IMG/VR virus record: IMGVR_UViG_3300014496_000427
Span: 1 to 32,397 of that record
Reading direction: 5' to 3' (one strand)
Source: a virus
Length of the DNA stretch: 32,397 bases
Positions 17,299-25,487 of this stretch are shown here, in pieces. Numbering within the stretch: the first letter of the stretch is position 1; each line of letters begins with the position of its first letter. Below the pieces are notes generated by a model. It had not been told where the DNA came from. It made no database searches and worked only from the letters and a program-made list of their open reading frames with translations. The position numbers and the translations under genes were made by a program.

Positions 17299-17730
17299 TT
17301 ATTTTACCAGATTATAAATGTAATTGAAACTATGATTGCTAAAATATTTTCTTACATCATTTTTTAATTGTTGCCCTAATCCAAAAAACTCTCGAGGTGT
17401 TCCACCTTTATAAGAACCTGTTTGTTGGTATTTTGCGATATCTTTTCTATTGTCTGAAATATAAACTTCCCAATCTTCACCTAATTGTCGTTTTTTAACA
17501 GACTGAAATAATTGACCTGTTCGATTAAATAATTGTGTACCTTTTTTATTCGGCTGTAAAGCAGAGCCAGTATTAAAATGAACACCTGATTGAATGTTAT
17601 TTTCTTGTTTTTTTCTAACAATTTCTGCAATATCTTCAAGCACATTTTCTTTTAATTTTAATCCAATTGGAATTTTTGCAATTACTTCATTTATATTTGA
17701 ATTGAACTCAATATTCAAAATTGTTCTCAC
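17299..17730 (-). CDS. Phage virion morphogenesis / tail completion protein
   Basis: 143 residues with the pattern of the phage virion morphogenesis family: LFNRTGQLFQSVKKR, then IAKYQQTG and GGTPREFFGLGQQLKND near the C-terminus. Such proteins complete the tail or the head-tail junction. The start is GTG. It lies between the tail assembly chaperone and the tape measure; in most phages the equivalent gene stands before the major tail protein, so its position is unusual. Its stop abuts the tape measure start. Confidence 0.75.
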   Translation of the reverse strand: MRTILNIEFNSNINEVIAKIPIGLKLKENVLEDIAEIVRKKQENNIQSGVHFNTGSALQPNKKGTQLFNRTGQLFQSVKKRQLGEDWEVYISDNRKDIAKYQQTGSYKGGTPREFFGLGQQLKNDVRKYFSNHSFNYIYNLVK

Positions 17731-17757
17731 AATTAAAAAATCAATACAAAATCTTTA

Positions 17758-18581
17758 TTAATTCTGACTTTGCTTATATTCACAATAATTTTCGTATTTA
17801 AGCCATAAGGAATAGTCTAAAAAATCTGACATGTCAGTATTTTCTTCAATCCAATTTTTGTCTTTATAGTACCATTTAGTTAGTTTGTAAATCATATAAT
17901 CAACAAAAACAAGTTCTGGAATTTCTGAATAATCTGGAAATGGAATGTCAACACCTGATTTATCTGGAATTGTATATTTTTCTGAAATTATTTTTATATC
18001 CCTAAAATATTCGTAGTCGGTCTTGACATCATTAGAAAAAAACTGAAGGTTCCTTTAATGAAATTAAAATATTCATCATAATCATCTTGTCCACCATCAG
18101 GTTCATAATTAATGCTTTCTGAGTTTTCATAAACAATATTACACAATTCTTTTGCATTTTCATTTTCAAGAAAAAAATCTTCAACAATTTCATTTTTCAT
18201 CAATTTTATTTTACTCATTGCAATAATTACATCACCAGAACTTTCAAGAAATTTGTCCATTACTTCTTCATTCACTTTATCTTTTTTATTTGTCTTATCC
18301 ACTAATTTTATCAGATTTTTATCAGAATAAAGTTTATCAACCTTGTCTCTTAAATCTTTTGGAATATATTGATTTTCAAAATCAGTATATTTTCTTGAGA
18401 ATTTAATTGCTGGAATACGATATTTTTTCCAGTTCTTGTTTCTGATTTTATAAACTATATCCTTATATTTATATTCACGTCTTTCTTTTAATTCATTTGC
18501 AATTATTTCAGTTGGTGATAATATTATTTCTTCATCAACTATTTCGTCACCACTGATTTCATCTTGTTTTTCTAATTCCAT
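17758..18581 (-). CDS. Tail assembly chaperone, -1 frameshift product (GT-like)
   Basis: Predicted 274-residue product made when ribosomes slip back one base at 18042-18036. The first 182 residues are those of the G-like protein, followed by 92 new residues (starting SNDVKTDYEYFRDIKII, ending YCEYKQSQN) read to a TAA at 17758-17760. The extension has ordinary codon use and protein-like composition (several Trp and Tyr) and fills a gap that would otherwise be non-coding. It has no start codon of its own upstream of its beginning: in its frame a stop lies 8 codons before the slippery site. In lambda the T domain binds the major tail protein while G binds the tape measure. Confidence 0.8.
17994..18581 (-). 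CDS. Tail assembly chaperone, short form (G-like)
   Basis: 195 residues, acidic N-terminus, helical, no membrane segment. Its place between the major tail protein and the tape measure matches lambda gpG and its analogues, which coat the tape measure during tail assembly. It ends in-frame at 17994-17996, but 14 codons before that stop it contains a T TTT TTT slippery heptamer leading into an open -1 frame of 92 codons, the second hallmark of this family. Assignment rests on position and frameshift rather than sequence similarity. Confidence 0.8.
   Translation of the reverse strand: MELEKQDEISGDEIVDEEIILSPTEIIANELKERREYKYKDIVYKIRNKNWKKYRIPAIKFSRKYTDFENQYIPKDLRDKVDKLYSDKNLIKLVDKTNKKDKVNEEVMDKFLESSGDVIIAMSKIKLMKNEIVEDFFLENENAKELCNIVYENSESINYEPDGGQDDYDEYFNFIKGTFSFFLMMSRPTTNILGI
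18036..18042 (-). promoter_or_regulatory. Programmed -1 frameshift slippery heptamer
   Basis: On the minus strand the 0-frame codons read AGT TTT TTT CTA, giving an exact T TTT TTT heptamer (X XXY YYZ). An AAGGA about 8 bases upstream (near 18048-18054) could act like the internal Shine-Dalgarno that stimulates dnaX frameshifting. I see no clear stable downstream hairpin. Confidence 0.75.
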
Positions 18582-18631
18582 TTATTTTCTCAAAATATAT
18601 TATAAAAAAGAAAAAATTACCGAAACATTTT

Positions 18632-19198
18632 TTATCCTACCCAATCAACATATGGCTGACCAGCCGATATAGTTACTGTTGTTGCAGTTGTACTAATATT
18701 AAATCCCCCAGAGATTAAAGCGCCAGTTAAAGCAGAGGCACTAAATGTAATATCCGATGGAGCAACAGTTGAATCAAATGTGACTTTTACCTTTTCATCA
18801 CCTTGTTTAACTGTTTGATTTGGGTCAACAACTACTTGAAAATAAAGTCTATGTTGTTTATAGTTTGGATTATTATTTTTGTTAACATATAAACGATAGA
18901 ATTTATCTTTTGATTCATCAGGTAAATTTAAAGTTGGTAAACCTGATTGCTGTAAGTTTGTTGTGAACGAAGGTTCTCTGTCTCTGTAAACAATTAAAAA
19001 AGGATTTGTCGTGTCATCAGCAAATTTCTTTTTAGTTGCTTTGTTATTAAATTCTGAACCGACGATATATCCTAAATCATAAGATTGATTACCTGTAGCA
19101 CTTAAATCTGTACCATCTTCGTTTATTTCTTTTGCTACAACTACACCACCCCATATATCGCTTACTTGTAATTTTGTTCTACTAAAATTTAAACTCAT
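18632..19198 (-). CDS. Major tail (tube) protein
   Basis: 188 residues, beta-rich, with an N-terminal WGGVVVAKEINEDGTD, a central SKDKFYRLYVNKNNNPNYKQ and a C-terminal Ig-like stretch (VTFDSTVAPSDITFSASALTG). Size and place just before the tail assembly chaperone identify it as the tube protein that stacks to make the flexible tail. It starts 63 bases after the second fibre module. Confidence 0.75.
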   Translation of the reverse strand: MSLNFSRTKLQVSDIWGGVVVAKEINEDGTDLSATGNQSYDLGYIVGSEFNNKATKKKFADDTTNPFLIVYRDREPSFTTNLQQSGLPTLNLPDESKDKFYRLYVNKNNNPNYKQHRLYFQVVVDPNQTVKQGDEKVKVTFDSTVAPSDITFSASALTGALISGGFNISTTATTVTISAGQPYVDWVG

Positions 19199-19261
19199 TT
19201 TGATTGATTCCTTTTGCTTAAAGATAAAAGAAAACTAATTTGAAAAGAAAAAATTTGTCTT

Positions 19262-19876
19262 CTACAACAATGAAGTAAGAAGTCCGTTGGTAAATGTTGC
19301 AACTTTTGTTCCCATTGTTGCAGTTGTGCTAATCCCAGAAACTCCATTTGCAGAAATTGTTCCTGTTATATTTACCGAACCATTAATTGTTAAAGAGGAT
19401 GAACTAAAATTTCCATAAATTAACGGAACTGTTGAATTTGAATTATGAATATATAATGTATTTCCGTTTTTTTCTAAGCTACCAGCCATATACCCAATAT
19501 GAACACTATTACTACCAGTCAATGAACTACCAGCTTTATACCCAATTATTGTATTATTACATCCAACAGTATTTGCAGTAAGAGTAAGAGCACCTATTAC
19601 AACATTATAAGCTGAATTTGTTTGTTGAGCTGCTGTGTCACCAATTACTACATTATAATTTGTATTCGTTAAAAATGGGTATCCACTTGCACCATCCCAA
19701 CCAATTAAAGCATTATTCCCAATTGCAATAGTGTTTCCTCCCTTCAAATCATAACCAGCTTGATATCCAATTGCTATATTATAACTACTATTTGTATTAT
19801 AAAGTGAAGTAGTTCCTATTGCGACATTCCTTTGACCAGATACTGAATTTACTAATGTTTGACAGCCTATAGCCAT
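19262..19876 (-). CDS. YadA-head-like fibre module, out of frame with upstream fibre
   Basis: About 204 residues from ATG 19876. It contains degenerate repeats of the form NVAIGxxSLYN / YNIAIGYQAGY / NTIAIGNNALIG / NTIIGYKAGSS, the left-handed beta-roll pattern of YadA-type adhesin heads also found in phage fibres. The C-terminus (SANGVSGISTTATMGTKV... ending LTSLL) resembles the end of the preceding 596-residue fibre protein. The open frame continues upstream of ATG 19876 and overlaps that gene in the -1 frame, but there it encodes a Lys/Asn/Trp-rich sequence that looks like a shadow. No good ribosome-binding site precedes the ATG, 20 bases after the upstream stop, so coupled re-initiation is likely. 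Confidence 0.65.
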   Translation of the reverse strand: MAIGCQTLVNSVSGQRNVAIGTTSLYNTNSSYNIAIGYQAGYDLKGGNTIAIGNNALIGWDGASGYPFLTNTNYNVVIGDTAAQQTNSAYNVVIGALTLTANTVGCNNTIIGYKAGSSLTGSNSVHIGYMAGSLEKNGNTLYIHNSNSTVPLIYGNFSSSSLTINGSVNITGTISANGVSGISTTATMGTKVATFTNGLLTSLL

Positions 19877-19896
19877 ATTATCACTAATATTTGTTC

Positions 19897-21687
19897 CTAA
19901 ATTAAACTTACTATTAAACCTGATTGAATTGTCATAACTTGTGTTCCAAGTAAAGCAGTTGTGGTTATCCCTGATAATCCATTTGAATAAATATTCCCAC
20001 TTACACTTAAATTTCCGCTTACTGATAATTTTTCTGTTGGTGTTCTTGTATTTATTCCAACGTTTCCAGTTGTCCATGGGTCTGAATTATCTGTAATATT
20101 TTTTGACCAAAAACCACACCAAGGTAAGTCAACACGACCAAGACCACCACCTCCACCAAATGGTAAAAAGTTTGAACTATCCCAATAAAGTTGTGCTATA
20201 CCCCTATACACACTAAAAGTCTGACCAGCATGAATTGCCAAAGTATTTCCATCACAATGAATACCACAACTAAATCCACCGTTACCATCAGGCAATGGCC
20301 AATTTGTAGGAAAACCAATTGTATAATTTAAAGAATTTGAAGTTGTTCCAGCAAATTGTAATTGTGAATTTACTTTTACAATATCACCTGTATTACTTAA
20401 TGTTGTTGCTGTTGTTGATTGTCTTGCCCATAAAGAAGGAATTGCAGTTAAACTACCAGTTGTTGCCAATCCTGAACTAAGACTATTAAGAAAATATGAT
20501 GTTAATGAACTACTTGTTGCCAATCCACCTGTGCAACTTGATAATGCATATGCACTTAAATCTGAAGTTAACGCATAATTTGAATGTGTATGGCTTGATA
20601 AACTTAATCCAGAGCTTAAACTATTTAAAAAGTATGCTGATAAAGAATTTGTAGTTGCTAATCCGCCAGTACAACTAGATAATGCGTAAGCATTTAAATT
20701 TGAACTTAAACTTGTAATCGAAGAATTTAAATTTGAAGTTGAAGAAACAAAGTTTGCTGTTGTTGCATAATTACTTAAAGCAGGTGTATCTGTTAAATCA
20801 TTATAAGATTTTTCTGATAAACTTGATAATGAATGATTGTGGCTTGAAGAACTATAAGCATTAAGATTCGGTAAATCATTTAAATTATTATAAGAATGAT
20901 TGTGACCACTTAAACTAAAATTGCCAGTTAAACTATTTAAAAAATATCCTGATAAATTTATTCCTGTAATACTAGAATTTAAATTTGATGTCGCACTTAC
21001 AAAATTTGCAGTTGTCGTAAAATTATTAAATTCATTTTGTAAATCGAGTTGATTATATATATTATCATCAATACTTCCCCAATGTCCGTTTATTCCAGAA
21101 ACACTAATACCAGAAATACTTTGAATTTGTGATTCTAAATATGCTGAAGTAGAATTAGAGTCAACAATTTTTTCATAATCAATTAATATATTTGGTGGAT
21201 TTATAACTGTTCCACTACCAGCAATATTTGTTCTATCTTGTAAATATTTTATCTTTAGAGCAAAACCAACTGTGACTCCGTTTTGACTAAATTCTAAAAC
21301 TGCCATATTGTAAGGAAAACTTACATCAATTATTCCCTCTATATTTCCGAGTCCAGTTCTATAAATTTCTAAAATACTATCGTCACTTGAATAACATCTG
21401 TTTAAATCATATAACATATTATCAGAAATTTCTAAAATTGTATCTTGCGTGCATTTGCAATGAACTTTTATAATATATTCTTGATTATGATATTCACTGC
21501 CATTTTTTAAATCTTCAACATTTTCAACATCTTTTGCGAAATAACATGCAGAAGGAAAATTTAAACTTTCCCCTAGAAATGTTTCTCCAAATATTGCTTC
21601 CTGAATATCACTTAAATATCCTTTTTCAGGTTTGATTTTTAATAAATCATTTTTAAAACAATTATATATGTTTTTCGTTATAGTCAT
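19897..21687 (-). CDS. Tail-terminator-like domain fused to HxH fibre (neck fibre candidate)
   Basis: 596 residues. Residues 1-150 look like a tail terminator / minor tail protein (MLYDLNRCYSSDDSILEIYRT, then DVSFPYNMAVLEFSQ). The rest is fibre: repeats of SSLNSSIT and LSAYFLNSLSSGL (about 230-410), three HxH motifs at 262-264, 283-285 and 366-368 of the kind that bind metal along trimeric fibres such as T4 gp37, a globular part (430-530) rich in Gly and Trp, and an end ITTTALLGTQV. The gene lies between head-tail connector and major tail protein, the place of lambda gpU. A terminator carrying a fibre would put whiskers at the neck. Confidence 0.65.
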   Translation of the reverse strand: MTITKNIYNCFKNDLLKIKPEKGYLSDIQEAIFGETFLGESLNFPSACYFAKDVENVEDLKNGSEYHNQEYIIKVHCKCTQDTILEISDNMLYDLNRCYSSDDSILEIYRTGLGNIEGIIDVSFPYNMAVLEFSQNGVTVGFALKIKYLQDRTNIAGSGTVINPPNILIDYEKIVDSNSTSAYLESQIQSISGISVSGINGHWGSIDDNIYNQLDLQNEFNNFTTTANFVSATSNLNSSITGINLSGYFLNSLTGNFSLSGHNHSYNNLNDLPNLNAYSSSSHNHSLSSLSEKSYNDLTDTPALSNYATTANFVSSTSNLNSSITSLSSNLNAYALSSCTGGLATTNSLSAYFLNSLSSGLSLSSHTHSNYALTSDLSAYALSSCTGGLATSSSLTSYFLNSLSSGLATTGSLTAIPSLWARQSTTATTLSNTGDIVKVNSQLQFAGTTSNSLNYTIGFPTNWPLPDGNGGFSCGIHCDGNTLAIHAGQTFSVYRGIAQLYWDSSNFLPFGGGGGLGRVDLPWCGFWSKNITDNSDPWTTGNVGINTRTPTEKLSVSGNLSVSGNIYSNGLSGITTTALLGTQVMTIQSGLIVSLI

Positions 21688-21691
21688 GCTA

Positions 21692-22300
21692 TTATATTAT
21701 TAATCTCTTATAACTGTCTAAAGTATTCAGAACCTCTTGCGAAACGTCACTGAATGTAATTGTATTTCCAGCATTTACCATACTTTTTATTCCAAGTTGA
21801 GGTTTTGTATTTTGCCCGCTTTTTTGAAATGAATCTGTCACCAATTTTGCACAAGCCTCTTGTAAATCTTCAGGCATTGCTGTCAGTGAATAACCAGCAA
21901 TGTAATTTGTTTTTAATTCAGTCCAACAAAATATATTTTTTAAAAATATTTTCCCTTCTTCTTTTCTTACTTCATAATCATTTGAATCAACTAAAGTCCA
22001 TTCTGCAAACGGAGTCAAACGAACATAAATTGCAGAAACTGACTGAATTGGATAATTATCGGTATTAAAATAATTATAATTAAATAAATTGAATGAATTG
22101 TAAAAATTATTATGATTGAAATAATAACCTTCAAGTTCATTTTCGGCTAAACATCTATTTGTTTGGTGATTGCAAAATCGTGAAGCAGATGAAATCAAGG
22201 AATTATAAAAAGCAGATAATGAAATGTCTGATATTTTATTATATTGTTGAATATAATCAAATGTTATCAAATTAATATTATTTGTTAAATTTGTGTCCAT
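21692..22300 (-). CDS. Head-tail connector / adaptor protein
   Basis: 202 residues with the pattern of gp6-like connectors: an N-terminal helical region (LSAFYNSLISSASRFCNHQTNRCL), a beta insertion (PIQSVSAIYVRL, DSNDYEVRKEEGKIFL), NYIAGYSLTAMPEDLQEACAKLV and a C-terminal helix ending LNTLDSYKRLII. These proteins form a ring below the portal that closes the head and accepts the tail. It starts 14 bases after the small gene 22315-22470 and ends 4 bases before the neck fibre gene. Confidence 0.8.
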   Translation of the reverse strand: MDTNLTNNINLITFDYIQQYNKISDISLSAFYNSLISSASRFCNHQTNRCLAENELEGYYFNHNNFYNSFNLFNYNYFNTDNYPIQSVSAIYVRLTPFAEWTLVDSNDYEVRKEEGKIFLKNIFCWTELKTNYIAGYSLTAMPEDLQEACAKLVTDSFQKSGQNTKPQLGIKSMVNAGNTITFSDVSQEVLNTLDSYKRLII

Positions 22301-22314
22301 ATATTTTCATTTTC

Positions 22315-22470
22315 CTATTTTTGTATATAATTTGAGAACATACGATTTTTATATTTCTTTAAATCTTTTTCTTTTATTAATTTGCCTTCATTTTTTTCGT
22401 TTATTTCTAACAGTAATAATTCAGTCATGCCAGTAGTTCTACCAATTTTTTTGTTCTTTTTTTTCTTCAT
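22315..22470 (-). CDS. Small basic protein between capsid and connector
   Basis: 51 residues starting MKKKKNKKIGRTTGMTELLLLE, highly basic at the N-terminus and with a central acidic/leucine stretch. An upstream extension to 22539 is open but hydrophobic and overlaps the hairpin at 22490-22543, so I reject it. Position suggests a minor head component or a Rho-like SAP-type DNA-binding protein; no family recognised. Confidence 0.5.
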   Translation of the reverse strand: MKKKKNKKIGRTTGMTELLLLEINEKNEGKLIKEKDLKKYKNRMFSNYIQK

Positions 22471-22489
22471 ATATTTTATATTAAAAATT

Positions 22490-22543
22490 AAAGTTGGGAG
22501 GTAAATGAAAAGTGTAATAACACAAAAGAAACCCCCCAACTTT
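22490..22543 (-). terminator. Hairpin downstream of major capsid gene
   Basis: CCCCCCAACTTT (22532-22543) pairs with AAAGTTGGGAGG (22490-22501): 11 of 12 bp, with a 30-base loop that itself contains GTGT-TATT-ACAC. On the minus strand it is followed by AATTTTTAA. It lies 46 bases past the capsid stop and would act as a partial terminator or an mRNA 3'-end stabiliser, giving high capsid expression relative to downstream genes. Confidence 0.6.
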
Positions 22544-22588
22544 TTAACTAACTAAGGAGAAATTTAAATTGAAACTTTATTTTAAATA

Positions 22589-23614
22589 TTACTGAATAGT
22601 GTAAGGACTGCAAGAATCATAATATGTCAAACCAACACCAGCAAACATAAAGTAATGTAAATCAATTATTCCTGTGTCTGCATGTGTAGTTTGGTCAGCA
22701 ATCATTTGGATTCCATTAATATTTCGTCCAATCCAGATTTGAGATAAATCCCCGAACACCCAATATTTTGTTGAGGATGCTGTCGTGCTTGTTGAATTTA
22801 AAACACCGTCAGCCACAACTTCAAATGGGAAATTACAAAATGATTTCGCACCAGTGTTTGCATCAAACAACGGTCTTTTGTTAGAATCCAATAATCCATT
22901 TAACAAAGTCCAATGTGTTCTGTCAATTACAAATTTACTATTTTTCCAGAAAAATGGATTTGTAGTTCCGATGTGTCCAACGATATCTGCATATGTTACA
23001 CCTGTAACTAATCCAGATGCACTTTGCGTATAAGCACTTCCGCCATAAGCACCTGTAAAAGTTGTGCCTTTACCTAAAGCATCCAAATCAAAATCTTGTG
23101 CAAATTTCATTCCCACTTGTGCATTAATATATTGCTGTAAGGAATAAGGAGATGTTTGAAGTAGTTCTTGTGTTAATTGAACTTTGGCATGGTATCTTTT
23201 CATGCTTATTGTTCTTGTTGCAATTGTTGGAGCAGAAGCTGTAGCAGAACTTGTTTCACCTAATCTTGCGTCGCTCAAATTTGCAGTTGTAGTTGGGATT
23301 GTCATTGAGTTGGAAGTGAAATCAAAAATTGTGCAATTTCTTAAAGCAACACCTGCTATTTCAGCGCTCTCCAAAATATTTGGAGCAAACTGAGTTGGGA
23401 CTAAAGTTGTGTTTGTGGTCATCGTTTTGTCAACATATTTACTTCTATTGTTATTAATTGAATCAAGTATAAATTCTTTATATTCTATTGCATTTTTTTG
23501 TTTATCTTCTTCTCCACTAAATATAACTTTCTTTTCAACTGGGTCATCTTCAACTAATTTTTCTAACTTTTCTAACTTTTCTAAAAGGTCTTTATATTCT
23601 TTATTTTCTTCCAT
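22589..23614 (-). CDS. Major capsid protein, HK97 fold
   Basis: 341 residues. A charged coiled-coil N-terminus (1-60; MEENKEYKDLLEKLEKLEKL) acts as the built-in scaffold (delta domain) that the prohead protease removes. It is followed by the HK97-fold body: TNTTLVPTQFAPNILESAE, SMKRYHAKVQLTQELLQTS, ADIVGHIG and a C-terminal YFMFAGVGLTYYDSCSPYTIQ. It lies 117 bases after the protease gene, the usual pairing. The shell protein is expected to need high expression; a hairpin follows the gene. Confidence 0.92.
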   Translation of the reverse strand: MEENKEYKDLLEKLEKLEKLVEDDPVEKKVIFSGEEDKQKNAIEYKEFILDSINNNRSKYVDKTMTTNTTLVPTQFAPNILESAEIAGVALRNCTIFDFTSNSMTIPTTTANLSDARLGETSSATASAPTIATRTISMKRYHAKVQLTQELLQTSPYSLQQYINAQVGMKFAQDFDLDALGKGTTFTGAYGGSAYTQSASGLVTGVTYADIVGHIGTTNPFFWKNSKFVIDRTHWTLLNGLLDSNKRPLFDANTGAKSFCNFPFEVVADGVLNSTSTTASSTKYWVFGDLSQIWIGRNINGIQMIADQTTHADTGIIDLHYFMFAGVGLTYYDSCSPYTIQ

Positions 23615-23731
23615 ATTATTTCCATATAAAAATGAAATACAAAATCATTTGTGTATAATAGTAATTTTATATTTGTGCGTTTTATTTAACCTAATATTTC
23701 CAACTTTTCAGTCTAATATTCCCAGTTTTTA

Positions 23732-24433
23732 TTATAATATTTTAGCAGTCAAATTTTCTATTCTTTGTTTTATGTTTTTTACTTCTTCAGTATTTTTTTC
23801 TTTCTCTTTTATTTCTAAAAGTTTAAATAATTCCTCAATTCTTTTTTCAACAATTTCAAAATTCATTGTATAATTATTTTCAAATTCTTGTAGTTTTTGT
23901 TCAAATTTTATTACTTTTTCTTTTTGCTCATTCTTTTCTATTTCTTTTTCAAATATTTCTTTTAATTCTGGTGTCTTAACACTTTTATAAGCTAATGCTA
24001 AACTTTCTGAATTTGCTGGAACCGTTACCGCACTATATTCAAGTAATTCCCAATTTTTATATACCAATTGTTCTGATTCATTTATTTCAATTTCTTTTGG
24101 CAAAAAGCCAATTGAAAATGCGCTCATGAATCCATCTTTGTATAATTTGGCTACCTCTTGACCGAGAGCAGTTTCTGCGAATTTTAATTTTGAAATAATA
24201 TTATTGTCGTTGCTCTTAATCCATAGAGCTTTAGCAATTGGTAAACCTTTGGAATCATGATTTAATAATACAACTGGATTTTTTTGAAAGGCCGTGAAGT
24301 CTCCACCTTTTGCAGTTACTATTTCGTTATAACGGTCTGGGGAATCTGAAGATATTTTTGCTATTAAAGTATTGTCGCTTTCATCAAAAGTAGAAGTTGA
24401 AGTGAATTGTTTAGTGCGAATTGTATTTTCCAT
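23732..24433 (-). CDS. HK97-family prohead protease
   Basis: 233 residues. The family's fingerprints are present: VVLLNHDSKGLPIAKA with the catalytic His59, GFMSAFSIGF with Ser104/Ser107 and ELLEYSAVTVPAN. The C-terminal 90 residues are a Glu/Lys-rich coiled coil that probably targets it into the prohead as a scaffold-like part. It cleaves the capsid N-terminus and itself during maturation. It is the first gene of the virion operon; repeated operator-like sequences lie 47-110 bases upstream of its ATG. Confidence 0.9.
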   Translation of the reverse strand: MENTIRTKQFTSTSTFDESDNTLIAKISSDSPDRYNEIVTAKGGDFTAFQKNPVVLLNHDSKGLPIAKALWIKSNDNNIISKLKFAETALGQEVAKLYKDGFMSAFSIGFLPKEIEINESEQLVYKNWELLEYSAVTVPANSESLALAYKSVKTPELKEIFEKEIEKNEQKEKVIKFEQKLQEFENNYTMNFEIVEKRIEELFKLLEIKEKEKNTEEVKNIKQRIENLTAKIL

Positions 24434-24480
24434 TTACTTTTTCCTTGCAAGAAAAATAGTAAGAAAACTGGAGTGGACTT

Positions 24481-24543
24481 ATATGACATTCGTGTTATAT
24501 GCCAATGCCACTAACTAATATGACATATTGTGTTAACTAATAT
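24481..24543 (-). promoter_or_regulatory. Repeated operator-like sites upstream of virion operon
   Basis: ATATGACATTCGTGTTA (24481-24497) and ATATGACATATTGTGTTA (24518-24535) are near copies 37 bases apart, and TAACTAATAT recurs at 24512 and 24534. They sit in the 213-base gap before the protease gene, where the late promoter should be. I infer binding sites for a phage late regulator. Confidence 0.5.
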
Positions 24544-24646
24544 AAATAGTTTTGAATAGTTTATTAATTATGAAATTTTTTTGACTGTAAACTATTTGTG
24601 GTATGTTATGTAATTTACTTAATATATTTGCTAATAGCAAGTAATA

Positions 24647-25138
24647 TTATTCTGTATATTCTAAAAGTTCAGCCTGTTCGAGTAATGCTGGAGTAATACC
24701 TGCCTTCCCTCGAGTATTGCCTTCGCTTTTTATTTTTTTAATAAATTTCTGTTTACTATTTTCAAATTCTGCTTTTCTCTTTTGTTCAATTATAGCAAGT
24801 TCAATCGGGTCTTCCACAAAGGTGCTTTCTTTAAACAAATCTTTAGGCACTTTTTTGCTTATATTTTCAAAATCAAATGTTAATATTATTTGATTATTTT
24901 TGACGAATTGAATTTTTAAAGATATAATTTCTTTATATTCTTTTTTTATTTGTTCAAAAAATTCTGCAGGATTTATTAAATTAAAATTATCCTGAAAAAT
25001 AATGTCGATGCTGGATGGCTTTATTCCAATTTTAAATTTTCCATTATAATGGAATTTTTGTTTAACCATTTTCTCAACATTTTCTAAGTTTTTTAACATT
25101 CTCATTTCCTGTTCTTCAGTTAAATTTTCATAATTCAA
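24647..25138 (-). CDS. Hypothetical early-region protein
   Basis: 163 residues, charged: an N-terminal helix, an alternating strand region (KFKIGIKPSSIDIIFQ, NNQIILTFDF) and a basic C-terminal helix ending GITPALLEQAELLEYTE. The start is TTG at 25138, supported by GGAGAA 7 bases upstream. Last gene of the early cluster in transcription order. No family recognised; a DNA-processing or regulatory role is possible from context only. Confidence 0.6.
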   Translation of the reverse strand: MNYENLTEEQEMRMLKNLENVEKMVKQKFHYNGKFKIGIKPSSIDIIFQDNFNLINPAEFFEQIKKEYKEIISLKIQFVKNNQIILTFDFENISKKVPKDLFKESTFVEDPIELAIIEQKRKAEFENSKQKFIKKIKSEGNTRGKAGITPALLEQAELLEYTE

Positions 25139-25193
25139 TTAATTCTCCATTAAATCAAAATGAAACCATTATATAACTTTTACACGCTTGTTG

Positions 25194-25487
25194 TTACCCG
25201 CTTGTTGTTACCAGTAATTTCTTGTTTATAAATTTAATTTCTATAATTTCTGGATGATTTATCTCGAGTTCCGCAATCGCATCATTAATTATTTTTTGAG
25301 TATTTCTTAACTCATCAGCGTAAGCCATATTTTTAAAAGCCTCGAGAATATGCTTACAATTTTTCGTTTCATCTTTCCTGAACTTAAATCCACGGCAAGA
25401 ACAAAAATTTTTTTCACCGATTATGACATCATAACCTTTTATTCTAAATTTTTTGCTTTCCAATTTCCATTCTCCATTAAAATCCAT
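25194..25487 (-). CDS. SWIM-type zinc finger protein
   Basis: 97 residues. CSCRGFKFRKDETKNCKH gives a C-x-C-x12-C-x-H arrangement (about residues 29-46), the SWIM zinc-finger signature, followed by a helix and a C-terminal strand. SWIM domains bind DNA or proteins and occur in transposases, helicases and recombination partners. Here it stands alone, in the replication-side cluster, so a role in DNA metabolism is plausible but not shown. Confidence 0.65.
   Translation of the reverse strand: MDFNGEWKLESKKFRIKGYDVIIGEKNFCSCRGFKFRKDETKNCKHILEAFKNMAYADELRNTQKIINDAIAELEINHPEIIEIKFINKKLLVTTSG

Noticed and set aside
19899-20077. N-terminal extension of the second fibre module (frame from 20077)
   Set aside because: Within the overlap the frame gives a Lys/Asn/Trp-rich sequence without fibre character, and the upstream gene is clearly coding there.
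19262-21687. Diversity-generating retroelement acting on fibre genes
   Set aside because: No reverse transcriptase, template repeat or accessory gene is present.
22471-22539. Hydrophobic N-terminal extension of the small basic protein
   Set aside because: It overlaps a strong hairpin and the internal ATG at 22470 gives a sensible start.
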